Origin: UMGS1590 sp900552455
GTDB taxonomy: Bacteria > Bacillota > Peptococcia > Peptococcales > Peptococcaceae
Reading direction: 5' to 3'
DNA: 64,000 bases
Assembly (NCBI GenBank): GCA_963931105.1
Contig: OZ007004.1
Span: forward strand, 930,001-994,000
This document shows, in pieces, positions 54,100-62,408 of the stretch. Every line of letters starts with the position of its first letter. The stretch's first letter is position 1. A program made the position numbers and the translations under genes. Below the pieces are notes generated by a model. The model saw only the letters and a program-made list of their open reading frames with translations, had not been told where the DNA came from and ran no database searches.

Positions 54100-55293
54100 A
54101 TGCTTAGTTTAACAAAATTACTGACCGGCGATGCGTATTTCGGTGATGATCTGCGCTATACGCCGGCGAGCCGTCGTGCCCAAAATGGCGTTGCGGAAGG
54201 GCGCGGTCCGGTTGTGAGCTGGAACTGCACCCGCACCTGCAATTTGCAGTGCCGCCATTGTTATGCCAATTCTGAAAGCAAACGCTATGAAGGTGAACTG
54301 ACCACAGAGGAAGCTCTGGCATTCATTGACGATCTTGCCGCTTTTAACGTGCCAGTGATCCTCTTTACCGGTGGTGAACCACTGATGCGTGAAGACCTGT
54401 TCACCCTCACAGCCTATGCCCGCGAAAAAGGCATTCGCGCGACCCTGTCCACCAACGGCACTCTGATCACGCCGGAGATGGCACGCACCATCAAAGACCA
54501 CGGCATTGGCTATGTCGGCATTTCTATCGACGGCGACCCTGCTGTTAACGACGCCTTTCGCGGTGTGGAAGGTGCATATTCGCGCGCCCTGGCAGGTATC
54601 CGCAATTGCCGGGCTGTGGGGCAGCGTGTGGGGCTGCGCTTTACGATCAACCGCAGCAACGCCGCTTCGGTGGCGACGGTGCTGGATTTGCTCGAACATG
54701 AAGATATTGACCGCATCTGCTTCTATCATCTGGTGTATTCCGGGCGCGGTGCCGCCATTCAGGAGGAAGACCTTACCGCACAGGAAACCCGTGCCGTGGT
54801 GGACTTGATCGTTGATCGCGTGTTGGACTTTGAGCGTCGCGGTTTGAAAAAAGAAGTGCTCCTCGTCGATAACCATGCCGATGGACCGTATCTCTATCTC
54901 AAATACCGCGACAAAGATCCGGAACGCGCGGCGGCGATCTATCGTCTGCTGATGATGAGCGGCGGCAACCGCTCCGGCATGGCTTTCGCCAACGTGGACA
55001 ACGAAGGCAATGTGCATCCCGATCAATTCACCCAGCACCATATTCTGGGAAATGTGCGCGAACGCGCCTTTGGTGAGATCTGGAGTGACACGACGCTGCC
55101 GCTTTTGGCAGGGCTGAAAAATCGCAAACCTTTGCTGGATGCGCGCTGTCGGGCTTGCAGCTGGCTGGAAATCTGCAACGGTAATTTCCGTGCGCGCGGC
55201 GAAGCTGTGACAGGCGATTTCTGGGGCTTCGACCCAGCCTGCTATCTGACAGACGAAGAACGTGCCCTGCCGGCACCAGAGGTGCAGCCATGA
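54100..55293 (+). CDS. ahbC: Radical SAM 12,18-didecarboxysiroheme deacetylase (AhbC)
   Basis: A 397-residue radical SAM enzyme of the alternative heme pathway, converting 12,18-didecarboxysiroheme to iron-coproporphyrin III. The radical SAM cluster motif CNLQCRHC (C47, C51, C54) follows the family's N-terminal SLTKLLTG...DDLRY segment. LFTGGEPLMRED is the GGE SAM-binding motif. A C-terminal cysteine group (CRACSWLEICNGNFRARG, then FDPACYL) would bind an auxiliary iron-sulfur cluster. ATG 54100 follows GAAGGAGGAG. Its stop overlaps the next gene by four bases. Confidence 0.9.
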   Translation: MLSLTKLLTGDAYFGDDLRYTPASRRAQNGVAEGRGPVVSWNCTRTCNLQCRHCYANSESKRYEGELTTEEALAFIDDLAAFNVPVILFTGGEPLMREDLFTLTAYAREKGIRATLSTNGTLITPEMARTIKDHGIGYVGISIDGDPAVNDAFRGVEGAYSRALAGIRNCRAVGQRVGLRFTINRSNAASVATVLDLLEHEDIDRICFYHLVYSGRGAAIQEEDLTAQETRAVVDLIVDRVLDFERRGLKKEVLLVDNHADGPYLYLKYRDKDPERAAAIYRLLMMSGGNRSGMAFANVDNEGNVHPDQFTQHHILGNVRERAFGEIWSDTTLPLLAGLKNRKPLLDARCRACSWLEICNGNFRARGEAVTGDFWGFDPACYLTDEERALPAPEVQP

Positions 55294-56294
55294 AGATCGT
55301 CAGCTGGAACACCACCAACGCTTGTAATCTCTATTGCGCCCATTGTTATCGCGGCTCCGGCGAAGAAGCAGCCGGTGAGTTGACCACTGCCGAAGGCATG
55401 ACACTCATCGAGGACATTGCCAGAGCTGGTTTTCAGATCATGATCTTTTCCGGCGGTGAACCGCTGTTGCGGCCCGATATTTTTGACCTCATCCACCATG
55501 CGCGCGAAGTGGGTCTGCGCCCTGTGCTCGGTACCAACGGCACCCTGCTCTCACTGGAAACAGCGCGCGCCCTTCAGGATGCCGGTCTGATGGCGGCCGG
55601 CATCAGCCTCGACAGCCTTGATGCCGCTGCGCATGACCGCCTGCGCGGTCAGCAGGGCGCCTGGCAGGCGGCTGTGAACGGTATGCAGCATTGCCGCGCT
55701 GTCGGGCTGCCGTTTCAGATTCACACCACCGTCATGGACTGGAACGAAGCCGAGATCACGCAGATTACAGATTTTGCCGTCGAAATTGGCGCGCGTGCGC
55801 ACCATATCTTCTTTTTGGTGCCGACTGGCCGCGGTGAAGATATTGAAGACCAGGCACTGGAGCGGCACGCTTATGAAAATGTGCTCACGCGCATCATGAG
55901 CAAAGCAAAAAACGTGCCGATCGAAGTAAAGCCAACCTGTGCCCCGCAGTTCATCCGCGTTGCCGATCAGGTCGGTCATAAGCAGCGCTTTGCCAAAGGC
56001 TGTCTTGCCGGCATCAGCTATTGCATCATTTCGCCGCGCGGCGACGTGCAGCCCTGCGCCTATCTGGATATGCCGCTGGGCAATGTGCGCGACCTGTCTT
56101 TTGACCGCATTTGGCATGAAAACGACACCTTTCAAAAACTGCGTACCGCTGAATACAGCGGCAGCTGCGGCCAGTGTAATTATCGCGCCTCCTGTGGCGG
56201 CTGCCGTGCCCGCGCAGCCTATTATCATCGCGGCGATTACATGAGCGCCGATCCACTTTGTGTGCTGAATCGAGAGGGGGAGAACGATGATTGA
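55290..56294 (+). CDS. ahbD: Radical SAM heme synthase (AhbD)
   Basis: A 334-residue radical SAM enzyme that oxidatively decarboxylates two propionates of iron-coproporphyrin III to give heme b. The SAM-cluster motif is CNLYCAHC (C12, C16, C19), with the GGE motif in FSGGEPLLRPD. A C-terminal SPASM-like region has C-x-x-C pairs in SCGQCNYRASCGGCRARA and a final DPLC, as in AhbD. ATGA overlap with ahbC and an eight-base overlap with the next gene show tight coupling. Confidence 0.9.
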   Translation: MKIVSWNTTNACNLYCAHCYRGSGEEAAGELTTAEGMTLIEDIARAGFQIMIFSGGEPLLRPDIFDLIHHAREVGLRPVLGTNGTLLSLETARALQDAGLMAAGISLDSLDAAAHDRLRGQQGAWQAAVNGMQHCRAVGLPFQIHTTVMDWNEAEITQITDFAVEIGARAHHIFFLVPTGRGEDIEDQALERHAYENVLTRIMSKAKNVPIEVKPTCAPQFIRVADQVGHKQRFAKGCLAGISYCIISPRGDVQPCAYLDMPLGNVRDLSFDRIWHENDTFQKLRTAEYSGSCGQCNYRASCGGCRARAAYYHRGDYMSADPLCVLNREGENDD

Positions 56295-56784
56295 ACTCGA
56301 TCCCATCGACCGCCAGATCCTCATGATCCTGCAGCGTGGTATTGCCATCGCTCCACGTCCTTATCTGGCGATGGCGGAAGAGATCGGCGCAGGCCTCTCA
56401 GAAGCAGAGGTCATCCGTCGCATCGCGCGCATGAAGGAGGAGCACATCATTCGCCGCATGTCCGGCTTTTTCGATTCGCGCCGGCTGGGTTATCAGTCGG
56501 TGCTCGTGGCTGTGCAGCCAGAACCCGGCCGCTTCGACGACGCTGTGCGCGCGATCAATCGCTATCCCGGCGTCACGCACAATTACGAGCGCGACCACGC
56601 GTACAGCATTTGGTTCACGCTCATTGCCATCAACCAGCCAACGCTGGAGCACATCCTCGATGAGATTGAGGCCGAGCCGAGCGTCGCAGCGATGATGCGT
56701 TTCGCTATGAGCCAGCGCTACAAGATCGATGTCACCTTCGACGTCGCCGAAGGAGGGAAACGCCATGCCGTCACCGCTGACTGA
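56287..56784 (+). CDS. ahbA: Siroheme decarboxylase subunit A
   Basis: A 165-residue Lrp/AsnC-fold protein: an N-terminal winged helix-like part (LDPIDRQILMILQRGIAIAPRPYLAMAEEIG) and a C-terminal ferredoxin-like domain with THNYERDHAYSIWFTLIA, a segment characteristic of AhbA/NirDL-type siroheme decarboxylases. With AhbB it removes two acetate carboxyls of siroheme. Context with ahbC and ahbD makes an enzyme and not a regulator the better call. Assignment of A versus B rests on remembered motif differences. Confidence 0.87.
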   Translation: MIELDPIDRQILMILQRGIAIAPRPYLAMAEEIGAGLSEAEVIRRIARMKEEHIIRRMSGFFDSRRLGYQSVLVAVQPEPGRFDDAVRAINRYPGVTHNYERDHAYSIWFTLIAINQPTLEHILDEIEAEPSVAAMMRFAMSQRYKIDVTFDVAEGGKRHAVTAD

Positions 56785-57283
56785 ACGCGAACGCGCCATT
56801 GTCCGCGCACTGCAGCAGGAGCTGCCATTGGAGCCGGAGCCGTATCGCGTGCTCGCTGAGCGTCTCGGCATTGGCGAAGAAGAACTGCTCGCCGATATCC
56901 GTGCCCTGCAGGAAAAAGGCTGCCTCAAGCGCATTTCCATCGCGCTGCGCCACAAAAACGTCGGCTATAAGGTCAACGTGATGATCGTCTGGGACATCCC
57001 TGACGCGCACACCGCCAGCGTTGGCGCTCGTTTCAGCGGACACCCGGCCGTCACCCACTGTTACCTGCGCAATCCGGCGGCAGGCTTTCCCTACAATATT
57101 TACACCATGGTGCACGCCCAGAGCGAAGCAGATTACGCAGCCCTGCGCGACGATCTGTGCGCACTCGCCAGCGCCGAGCTGGGCGCAGTGCCCGCCCACG
57201 CAGAGCTGCGCAGCCTGCGCGAGCTCAAAAAGATCGGCATGAAATATTTCCTCGAATCGCCCGACGAGATCATCGAGGAATAA
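56765..57283 (+). CDS. ahbB: Siroheme decarboxylase subunit B
   Basis: A 172-residue partner of the preceding subunit with the same two-part layout. The C-terminal motif VTHCYLRNPAAGFPYNIYTMVHA corresponds to the siroheme-binding region of AhbB. ATG 56765 follows GAAGGAGGG and overlaps the end of ahbA by 20 bases. The last gene of ahbCDAB, it is followed by a clear terminator. Together the four proteins convert siroheme to heme without protoporphyrin IX. Confidence 0.87.
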   Translation: MPSPLTERERAIVRALQQELPLEPEPYRVLAERLGIGEEELLADIRALQEKGCLKRISIALRHKNVGYKVNVMIVWDIPDAHTASVGARFSGHPAVTHCYLRNPAAGFPYNIYTMVHAQSEADYAALRDDLCALASAELGAVPAHAELRSLRELKKIGMKYFLESPDEIIEE

Positions 57284-57291
57284 CCGCCCAC

Positions 57292-57320
57292 GGACCGCTC
57301 AAAACGAGCGGTCCATTTTT
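57292..57320 (+). terminator. Terminator of the ahb operon
   Basis: GGACCGCTC / GAGCGGTCC with a five-base loop and five T. Confidence 0.9.
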
Positions 57321-57330
57321 GCGCTTGCAC

Positions 57331-57375
57331 TGTAGGGAATTTTTTGTGCCGAAAAGCGCGAAAAAATTCCCTACA
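57331..57375. repeat. Perfect 15-bp inverted repeat
   Basis: TGTAGGGAATTTTTT (57331-57345) and AAAAAATTCCCTACA (57361-57375) flank a 15-base loop GTGCCGAAAAGCGCG. The T tract lies inside the stem, so it is not a standard terminator. Confidence 0.75.
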
Positions 57376-57566
57376 AAGCCACACCCCCTGTTCGTTCGTT
57401 GAACAAGGGACTGTGCAGTTACAGAACCAGCGCTGATGGATAAGCGCGCTGACTATATAAGGTAGAAAACAGGCAGAAATGATTGCCGGGCCAGACGGTC
57501 TTTGATATGATTAAGCCACAATATTACGGTGCGTTTTATCATGAAAAATGAAGGAAGGAAAATTAT

Positions 57567-58073
57567 ATGAAAAACCGTGTGAAAAGAGGTTGGCTGTTTC
57601 TCGGCATGGGCGCGCTCGCAGTATTGCTTGTAGTTGTAGCACTCGTTGTCAGCGCTGGTGCTGGACCGAATGAGATTGCAGTGGGTCCGGAAGAATATCA
57701 TATCTACGACGGCCGCGAGGGCATCCAGACGCAGGCGGAAGTGATCAATGCGTCGCGCGATGTTGTGATCATGGAAGATCCGCAATATATTGGGCCGGTG
57801 ACGATGATCACATTTGGGCTAAGCCCTATGAGCAGACATACGGAAATTTATGATCATAACGGCTATGTGCTGTCAAAGCTCACCACGACGACGACCATAA
57901 GATCGGATGATTATATGACGTTCGATGTCGTTGATGCTGATGGCAATATTGTCGGAAAAGGTGACGGGTCTGGATTGCAGCTTGATCGTCACACGCCTTT
58001 GCACCCACTCTATTCCTATCAACTGGGTTCTGCCATCACGCCGTACTGGCTGGCCCTGTTGCAACAGAACTGA
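57567..58073 (+). CDS. Membrane-anchored protein of unknown function
   Basis: A 168-residue protein with a basic N-terminus and one hydrophobic helix (WLFLGMGALAVLLVVVALVVSAGA, about 9-32), followed by an extracytoplasmic beta-rich domain (TFGLSPMSRHTEIYDHNGYVLSKL, then FDVVDADGNIVGKG). No family is recognised. The ribosome site is GAAGGAAGG. It stands alone between terminators. Confidence 0.7.
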   Translation: MKNRVKRGWLFLGMGALAVLLVVVALVVSAGAGPNEIAVGPEEYHIYDGREGIQTQAEVINASRDVVIMEDPQYIGPVTMITFGLSPMSRHTEIYDHNGYVLSKLTTTTTIRSDDYMTFDVVDADGNIVGKGDGSGLQLDRHTPLHPLYSYQLGSAITPYWLALLQQN

Positions 58074-58096
58074 AGCGTTTTCGTCGCACAAAAAAT

Positions 58097-58130
58097 CGCC
58101 GAACGTTTTTCGCAATGAAAACGTTCGGCG
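58097..58130. terminator. Bidirectional terminator
   Basis: CGCCGAACGTTTT / AAAACGTTCGGCG with T-rich tails on both strands, between convergent genes. Confidence 0.85.
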
Positions 58131-58138
58131 TTTGTTGT

Positions 58139-58879
58139 TTAACAGCTGTGGATGAAGCGCCAGAGGTTGTCGCGGGTCTGGCGCAGCACGTCTTCGGTGG
58201 TCAGGTGGCGGATCTCGGCGATCTCGCTGGCGATCTGGATGAGGGTGGCGGGATAATCGTCCTCGCTGACGTCGCGGCCGGTGGCCCAACGCACGGCGTC
58301 GATGCCGTCGGTCTCAATGAGCAGACGGTCGAGCGGTGTGCGCTCGGCGACGGCGGCAACGGCTGGATCGATGGACGGAAATGGGCCGACGCTCATGTAG
58401 CAGCCGAGGGCGAGGTAGTCGTCGAGATAATCCGGGCAGGAGTACCAGTGCACGTGGTAGGTGTTGGGATGGTGGCGGAGAATCTCCAGCGCTTCCTGCT
58501 CCATGCCCTTGATGTGGAGCACGACGGGACGCCCGCTGTTTATGGCGTACTTGAGCTGATCGCTAAACCATTTGCGCTGTTCGTCAAGGTCGCTGTCGCA
58601 CCAGACGTTATCGAGGCCGATCTCGCCGAGGATGTCCACCGTGTTTATGGCGTTGATTATGTCAAAGCCGCCATCGTTCTTTGGCGGCAGATGCCAGGGA
58701 TGGATGCCGCAGGAGACAAAAACGTACGGATTTGCTGCGGCCAGCTGCCGGGCGGTTTTGCATTCCTCAGGTGTGGCGGCGCTCACGATGGTGAGCACGT
58801 CGTGAGCAGCGAGAAAACGCGCGGCGAAATCTGAAAGATGGATGTGCGCGTCGCTCAAAAGATTGTCATCGAAAGTCAT
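58139..58879 (-). CDS. TatD-family metal-dependent hydrolase
   Basis: A 246-residue TIM-barrel hydrolase. The first metal motif SDAHIHLSDF is near residue 9, CGIHPWH near 57, the glutamate in ILGEIGLD near 87, VVLHIKG near 120, HVHWYSC near 143 and the final aspartate in LLIETDG near 189. TatD proteins are DNases/exonucleases or related hydrolases. It is the last gene of the thiamine-precursor transporter operon, with its start overlapping the ATPase stop by four bases. The co-transcription is unusual and may only be positional. Confidence 0.87.
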   Translation of the reverse strand: MTFDDNLLSDAHIHLSDFAARFLAAHDVLTIVSAATPEECKTARQLAAANPYVFVSCGIHPWHLPPKNDGGFDIINAINTVDILGEIGLDNVWCDSDLDEQRKWFSDQLKYAINSGRPVVLHIKGMEQEALEILRHHPNTYHVHWYSCPDYLDDYLALGCYMSVGPFPSIDPAVAAVAERTPLDRLLIETDGIDAVRWATGRDVSEDDYPATLIQIASEIAEIRHLTTEDVLRQTRDNLWRFIHSC

Positions 58880-59613
58880 GCGCTTGCCTCCTCACTCAGC
58901 AGATGGTGGATGCGTGTGCGCAGATCGCCCTGGGCGTAGAGCCAGTCGCGGCTGCGATCGCGTTCGCTGATCGTGATCTCTTCGCGGATGGACGCTGGGC
59001 GACCGTTCAGCACGAGAATGCGGTCGGACAGATAGATGGCTTCGTCGATGTCGTGGGTCACGAGAAGGGTTGTCTTGCCGAGCTGGCTGCGCATGTTCTG
59101 GAGCCAGTCCTGCATGTCACCGCGGGTGATGACGTCGAGCGCGCCGAAGGGCTCGTCGAGGAGCAGGATGTCTGCCTGGCACATGGCTGTGCGCAGAAAC
59201 GCTGCGCGCTGGCGCATGCCGCCAGAGAGGGCATCTGGATAAGCGTCTTCGTAGCCGGCGAGTCCAAAGACTGGGAAGAGGGCGCGGGCGCGCTCGGCGG
59301 CTTCTTTTTTTGTGCCGTGGATGGCGCCGTAGAGACAAACGTTGTCGAGGATGCTCTTCCAGGGCAGGAGCAGATCTTCCTGCGGCATGTAGGCAAAATG
59401 CTCGCTGGTGCCGCTGATCGTGGCGCCGTCGACGCGGACGGTGCCGCCTTCCGGCGTGACGATGCCGGCGAGAACGTTTAAGATGGTGCTTTTGCCGCAG
59501 CCGGAAGGACCGAGCAGGCTCACAAATTCGCCGTCTGCGACGTCGAAGGAGAGCCCGCCCAGGATCGTCCGTCCGTCAAAGCTGACGGCAAGCTTGTCGA
59601 TTTCCAGTTTCAT
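58876..59613 (-). CDS. thiZ: ABC transporter ATPase for thiamine precursor
   Basis: A 245-residue ATPase: Walker A GPSGCGKST near 35, Q loop MPQEDLLLPWKS, signature LSGGMRQRAAFLRT, Walker B ILLLDEPFGALD and H-loop VTHDIDEAI. It belongs to the SsuB/ThiZ group. It lies 12 bases after the substrate-binding-protein gene and under the TPP riboswitch, so thiamine-precursor import is the expected role. Confidence 0.9.
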   Translation of the reverse strand: MKLEIDKLAVSFDGRTILGGLSFDVADGEFVSLLGPSGCGKSTILNVLAGIVTPEGGTVRVDGATISGTSEHFAYMPQEDLLLPWKSILDNVCLYGAIHGTKKEAAERARALFPVFGLAGYEDAYPDALSGGMRQRAAFLRTAMCQADILLLDEPFGALDVITRGDMQDWLQNMRSQLGKTTLLVTHDIDEAIYLSDRILVLNGRPASIREEITISERDRSRDWLYAQGDLRTRIHHLLSEEASA

Positions 59614-59625
59614 CGTTTCACCTGA

Positions 59626-60648
59626 TCACTGTACAAATTCGTTGGTGTACTGATCGCTGGCTGGGATGGTTTTGTCGATGAGGCCGTTTTCATGCATGAA
59701 TTCGGTGTAGCCGTCCCAGACGCTGTCTTTCATAACGCCCCAGGATTCTGCGTCGCGTGCATATTCCTGAGAGAGGAAAGCCTGGCTTTCTTTGATGAAA
59801 TCGAGGTCGTATTCAGGAATGTATTCGGCGAGGATCTCAGCAGAAGCTTCCGGATTGTCGATCGCGTATTCATAGCCTTTCTTGACGGCGTTCATGAATT
59901 TCTGTACGGTTTCCGGATCGTTTTCGATCATTTCATCGTTGGTGATGATGACTGGCGTGTAGTAGTCGAGGCGTTCGTCGAGGGTGTTCAGCGGCATGTA
60001 GTTGAATTCCATGCCGTCCATACGCGCCTGAGTCAGGGCCCAGCCTTCAAATTCCCAGATCAGATCGATGCCGTTGTTGAGCTGCGCCACGCCGCTGCCG
60101 TCGGAGCCGACGATCGTGAGGGTGGATGGATCAGCGCCGGCAGCAGTCATCACTGCATCGATAACGGCCTGTTCGCTTGGGGATTGCCAGCCGGCGTAGG
60201 TTTTTCCTTCAAAATCAGCTGGTCCTTCGATGCCGGAATCCTTCAGCGCTGCAAAGCCGGAGGTGTTGTGCTGGATGACGGTGGCGATCGCTTTGATCGG
60301 CATTGGTTCTTCGCCGGTGAGAGCGTAGGTCACATCTTCCTGATAGCTGACGCCGAACTCCCCTTTGCCAGCAGCAACGAGGGCTGCGGAGGTGTTGTTG
60401 TCGCCAGGCTCGATGATGTTGACAGCTAGGCCTTCGTCTGCGAAGTAGCCTTCTTCCTGCGCAACATAGATGCCGGTGTGGTTTGTGTTCGGGGTATAGT
60501 CTAAGATCAGCGTGACTTCCTGGAGATCGCTTTCGCCAGAAGCGCTGGCAGCGCTCGTGGAAGCCGCATTGTCATTTCCGCCGCCGCAGCCGGTCAGTCC
60601 CACAGCCAGCGCAGCGACACAGAGCATCGATACAAATTTTTTCTTCAT
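59626..60648 (-). CDS. thiY: NMT1/THI5-like substrate-binding lipoprotein
   Basis: A 340-residue lipoprotein with signal peptide MKKKFVSMLCVAALAVGLTGC (lipobox LTGC) and an acidic linker. The NMT1/THI5-like domain begins VTLILDYTPNTNHTGIYVAQEEGYF, the motif of pyrimidine (HMP or formyl-aminopyrimidine) binders. The later motif SPSEQAVIDAVMTAAG also fits. It captures the pyrimidine precursor of thiamine outside the membrane and delivers it to the permease encoded just upstream in the operon. Confidence 0.92.
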   Translation of the reverse strand: MKKKFVSMLCVAALAVGLTGCGGGNDNAASTSAASASGESDLQEVTLILDYTPNTNHTGIYVAQEEGYFADEGLAVNIIEPGDNNTSAALVAAGKGEFGVSYQEDVTYALTGEEPMPIKAIATVIQHNTSGFAALKDSGIEGPADFEGKTYAGWQSPSEQAVIDAVMTAAGADPSTLTIVGSDGSGVAQLNNGIDLIWEFEGWALTQARMDGMEFNYMPLNTLDERLDYYTPVIITNDEMIENDPETVQKFMNAVKKGYEYAIDNPEASAEILAEYIPEYDLDFIKESQAFLSQEYARDAESWGVMKDSVWDGYTEFMHENGLIDKTIPASDQYTNEFVQ

Positions 60649-60663
60649 TTTTCATTCTCCTTA

Positions 60664-61419
60664 CTATTTAGATACAGTGTGATGCGGACAGAGCCAGCGT
60701 TTTGCCAGGCTGACTGCACCGTTTAAGAGCAGGCTCACGACGACCACGACGACCACCGTTGCGAAAACCTTGTCCAGCATGTAGCCGTTTTTCACGCGCA
60801 GCATATAGTAGCCCAGCCCCGCCGAGGACGAGATCCATTCGCCGACGATCGCACCACCAACGCAGTACGTCGCCGCGACCTTGAGCCCGCTGAAGAGGCT
60901 CGGCGCTGCTGCTGGGATCTTCACCATCGTGTAGATCTGGCGCGTCGAAGCGCGGAAGCTTTTGAGCAGATTCACCTGTTTCGGATTCACCTGCGCCAGG
61001 CCGTCGGCGAAGGAAATGGCGATCGGAAAATAGCACATAAAGATGACGATCAACACCTTCGGCGCCATGCCAAAGCCCAGCCAGATGCTGAAAAGCGGCG
61101 CCAGCACCATCACCGGCACCGTCTGCGTGACGACCAGATGCGGATAGACGCTGTGACGGAACGTTTTCGAGAGATCCATAAGGATCGCCGTCAGCATCGC
61201 AAAAGCCAGCGCGATCACCAGCCCGATGACCGCTTCTTCCAGCGTCACCAGTGTGTGCATCGCCAGCTCGCTGCGGTTTTCCGCCAGCGCTTCCAGGATC
61301 TTCGTCGGCGCCGGCAGAATGTACAGCGGCACATCGAAAATACGCACGCAGGCTTTCCAGAGCACGATCACGCCGATCGCCACCAGCACAGGCGTCCAAA
61401 TCGCTCGATTTTTCAGCAA
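60664..61419 (-). CDS. thiX: ABC transporter permease for thiamine precursor
   Basis: A permease of about 251 residues with six helices and the EAA loop (LLKSFRASTRQIYTMVKIPAAAPSLF). The long frame extends back into the riboswitch, so the start must be later. A TTG at 61419 has AAGGAG eight bases upstream and lies just past the terminator. An in-frame ATG at 61437 abuts the terminator T run and has no ribosome site. It is the first gene of the TPP-controlled operon. Confidence 0.87.
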   Translation of the reverse strand: MLKNRAIWTPVLVAIGVIVLWKACVRIFDVPLYILPAPTKILEALAENRSELAMHTLVTLEEAVIGLVIALAFAMLTAILMDLSKTFRHSVYPHLVVTQTVPVMVLAPLFSIWLGFGMAPKVLIVIFMCYFPIAISFADGLAQVNPKQVNLLKSFRASTRQIYTMVKIPAAAPSLFSGLKVAATYCVGGAIVGEWISSSAGLGYYMLRVKNGYMLDKVFATVVVVVVVSLLLNGAVSLAKRWLCPHHTVSK

Positions 61420-61435
61420 ACCTCCCACTCCTTCC

Positions 61436-61590
61436 ATAAAAAATGCCACATCATATCGGGCGAGATACGATGTGGCAGCCTGTGACTGTATGATCCCTAC
61501 GACGGCATTATCCGACAGGTTCAATGGGTCGAAGCCGCGCGGCAGTGGCCAGCGGGCTTCCTCTCAGGTTGTCTGGGAACCTCCCCGTTA
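61436..61590 (-). promoter_or_regulatory. TPP riboswitch with terminator
   Basis: On the minus strand the sequence contains ACGGGGAGG, then CTGAGAGGAAGCC, and later CCCATTGAACCTGTCGGATA with TAATGCCGTCGTAGGGA, the conserved THI-box elements. A terminator follows: TGCCACATC pairs with GATGTGGCA (61443-61477), with six T, just before the permease ribosome site. Thiamine pyrophosphate should switch the operon off. Confidence 0.93.
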
Positions 61591-61603
61591 TGATAGTAGT
61601 TTC

Positions 61604-61632
61604 AGTATATCGCGCCAGCGCGCCGCCGTCAA
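61604..61632 (-). promoter_or_regulatory. Promoter of the thiamine transporter operon
   Basis: Minus-strand TTGACG (61632-61627) and TATACT (61609-61604) with a 17-base spacer, immediately upstream of the riboswitch. Confidence 0.8.
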
Positions 61633-61665
61633 CCGCTCGCTGCCCTTGGCGTGCGGAAGTTTTCC

Positions 61666-61714
61666 TTGCAAAAGCCAGCGAAACAGCGTATTATAGAAAC
61701 TGAACAAAGTTCAG
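61666..61714 (+). promoter_or_regulatory. tetR promoter and operator
   Basis: TTGCAA (61666-61671) and TATTAT (61689-61694) are 17 bases apart. CTGAACAAAGTTCAG (61700-61714), a perfect 6-3-6 inverted repeat, sits at the expected transcription start, ideal for autorepression. An identical operator occurs at 62346. Confidence 0.8.
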
Positions 61715-61754
61715 CTTCTGTGGCTGATCGTGCCTTTAGAATGAGGAGGCGTTT

Positions 61755-62309
61755 ATGAACACCCAGATCACCTCTGCCGAGGAAATCCTCAAAGCCGCGC
61801 AAAAGATCTTGCTCGAGCATGGCGCCAGCGCGCTCAACATGCGCGCAGTGGCGGCAGCCTGCGGCGTTTCCGTCGGCTCCATTTATAATTATTTCCCGTC
61901 CAAAAGCGCGCTCATCGGCGCCACCATTGAAAGCGTCTGGACAGAGATCTTTCGCCCCTTCACCAGCCGCTGCTACACCAGCTTCGACGATGCCGCCACC
62001 GCGCTGCTCGCCGCGCTGACAGATGGCGAAGGGCGCTATCCTGGATTTTTTTCGCTGCACGCGCTTTCCTTCGCCAGCGGCGACAAAGCCGAAGGGCGTG
62101 CGCGCATGGCGCAGCATTTCAGCGCCCTGCATGGAAAATTGGTGGAAGCGCTGGAAAACGACACGCGCATCCGCGCCGGCGTTTTCGACGGCGACCTGTC
62201 GCGCGGGAGCTTTGCGCGCTACGTGATGTCGCTGGCCATTTCTCAGCAGATCCATCCCGGCGGCAGCAGCGCCGCCCTCTTGGCGATGATCCGCAACTGT
62301 ATCTATTGA
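61755..62309 (+). CDS. TetR-family transcriptional repressor
   Basis: A 184-residue regulator. The N-terminal helix-turn-helix is ILKAAQKILLEHGASALNMRAVAAACGVSVGSIYNYFPSKSALIG (about 11-55), and the C-terminal ligand domain is unassigned. An inverted repeat, CTGAACAAAGTTCAG, occurs in its own promoter and before the next gene, so it probably represses both. ATG follows GAGGAGG. Confidence 0.92.
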   Translation: MNTQITSAEEILKAAQKILLEHGASALNMRAVAAACGVSVGSIYNYFPSKSALIGATIESVWTEIFRPFTSRCYTSFDDAATALLAALTDGEGRYPGFFSLHALSFASGDKAEGRARMAQHFSALHGKLVEALENDTRIRAGVFDGDLSRGSFARYVMSLAISQQIHPGGSSAALLAMIRNCIY

Positions 62310-62314
62310 AGAGA

Positions 62315-62336
62315 ACCCGCCCGTCGGGTTTTATTT
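62315..62336 (+). terminator. Short terminator after tetR
   Basis: AACCCG / CGGGTT stem with a TTTTATTTT tail. Confidence 0.65.
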
Positions 62337-62345
62337 TGAACGAAA

Positions 62346-62360
62346 CTGAACAAAGTTCAG
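62346..62360. promoter_or_regulatory. Second copy of the TetR-type operator
   Basis: CTGAACAAAGTTCAG, identical to 61700-61714. The flanking GAAA upstream and CTTC(T/C)G, GCTGA and CACCTTT words downstream also match, so about 50 bases were duplicated between the two promoters. Confidence 0.8.
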
Positions 62361-62408
62361 CTTCCGCAGCTGAACGCACCTTTGACATTTGAGAATGGAG
62401 GGCTCGCA

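Noticed and set aside
56287..57283. Two Lrp/AsnC transcription regulators
   Set aside because: Overlapping organisation with ahbC and ahbD and the NYERDHAYSIWFTL and FPYNIYTMVH motifs point to siroheme decarboxylase subunits.
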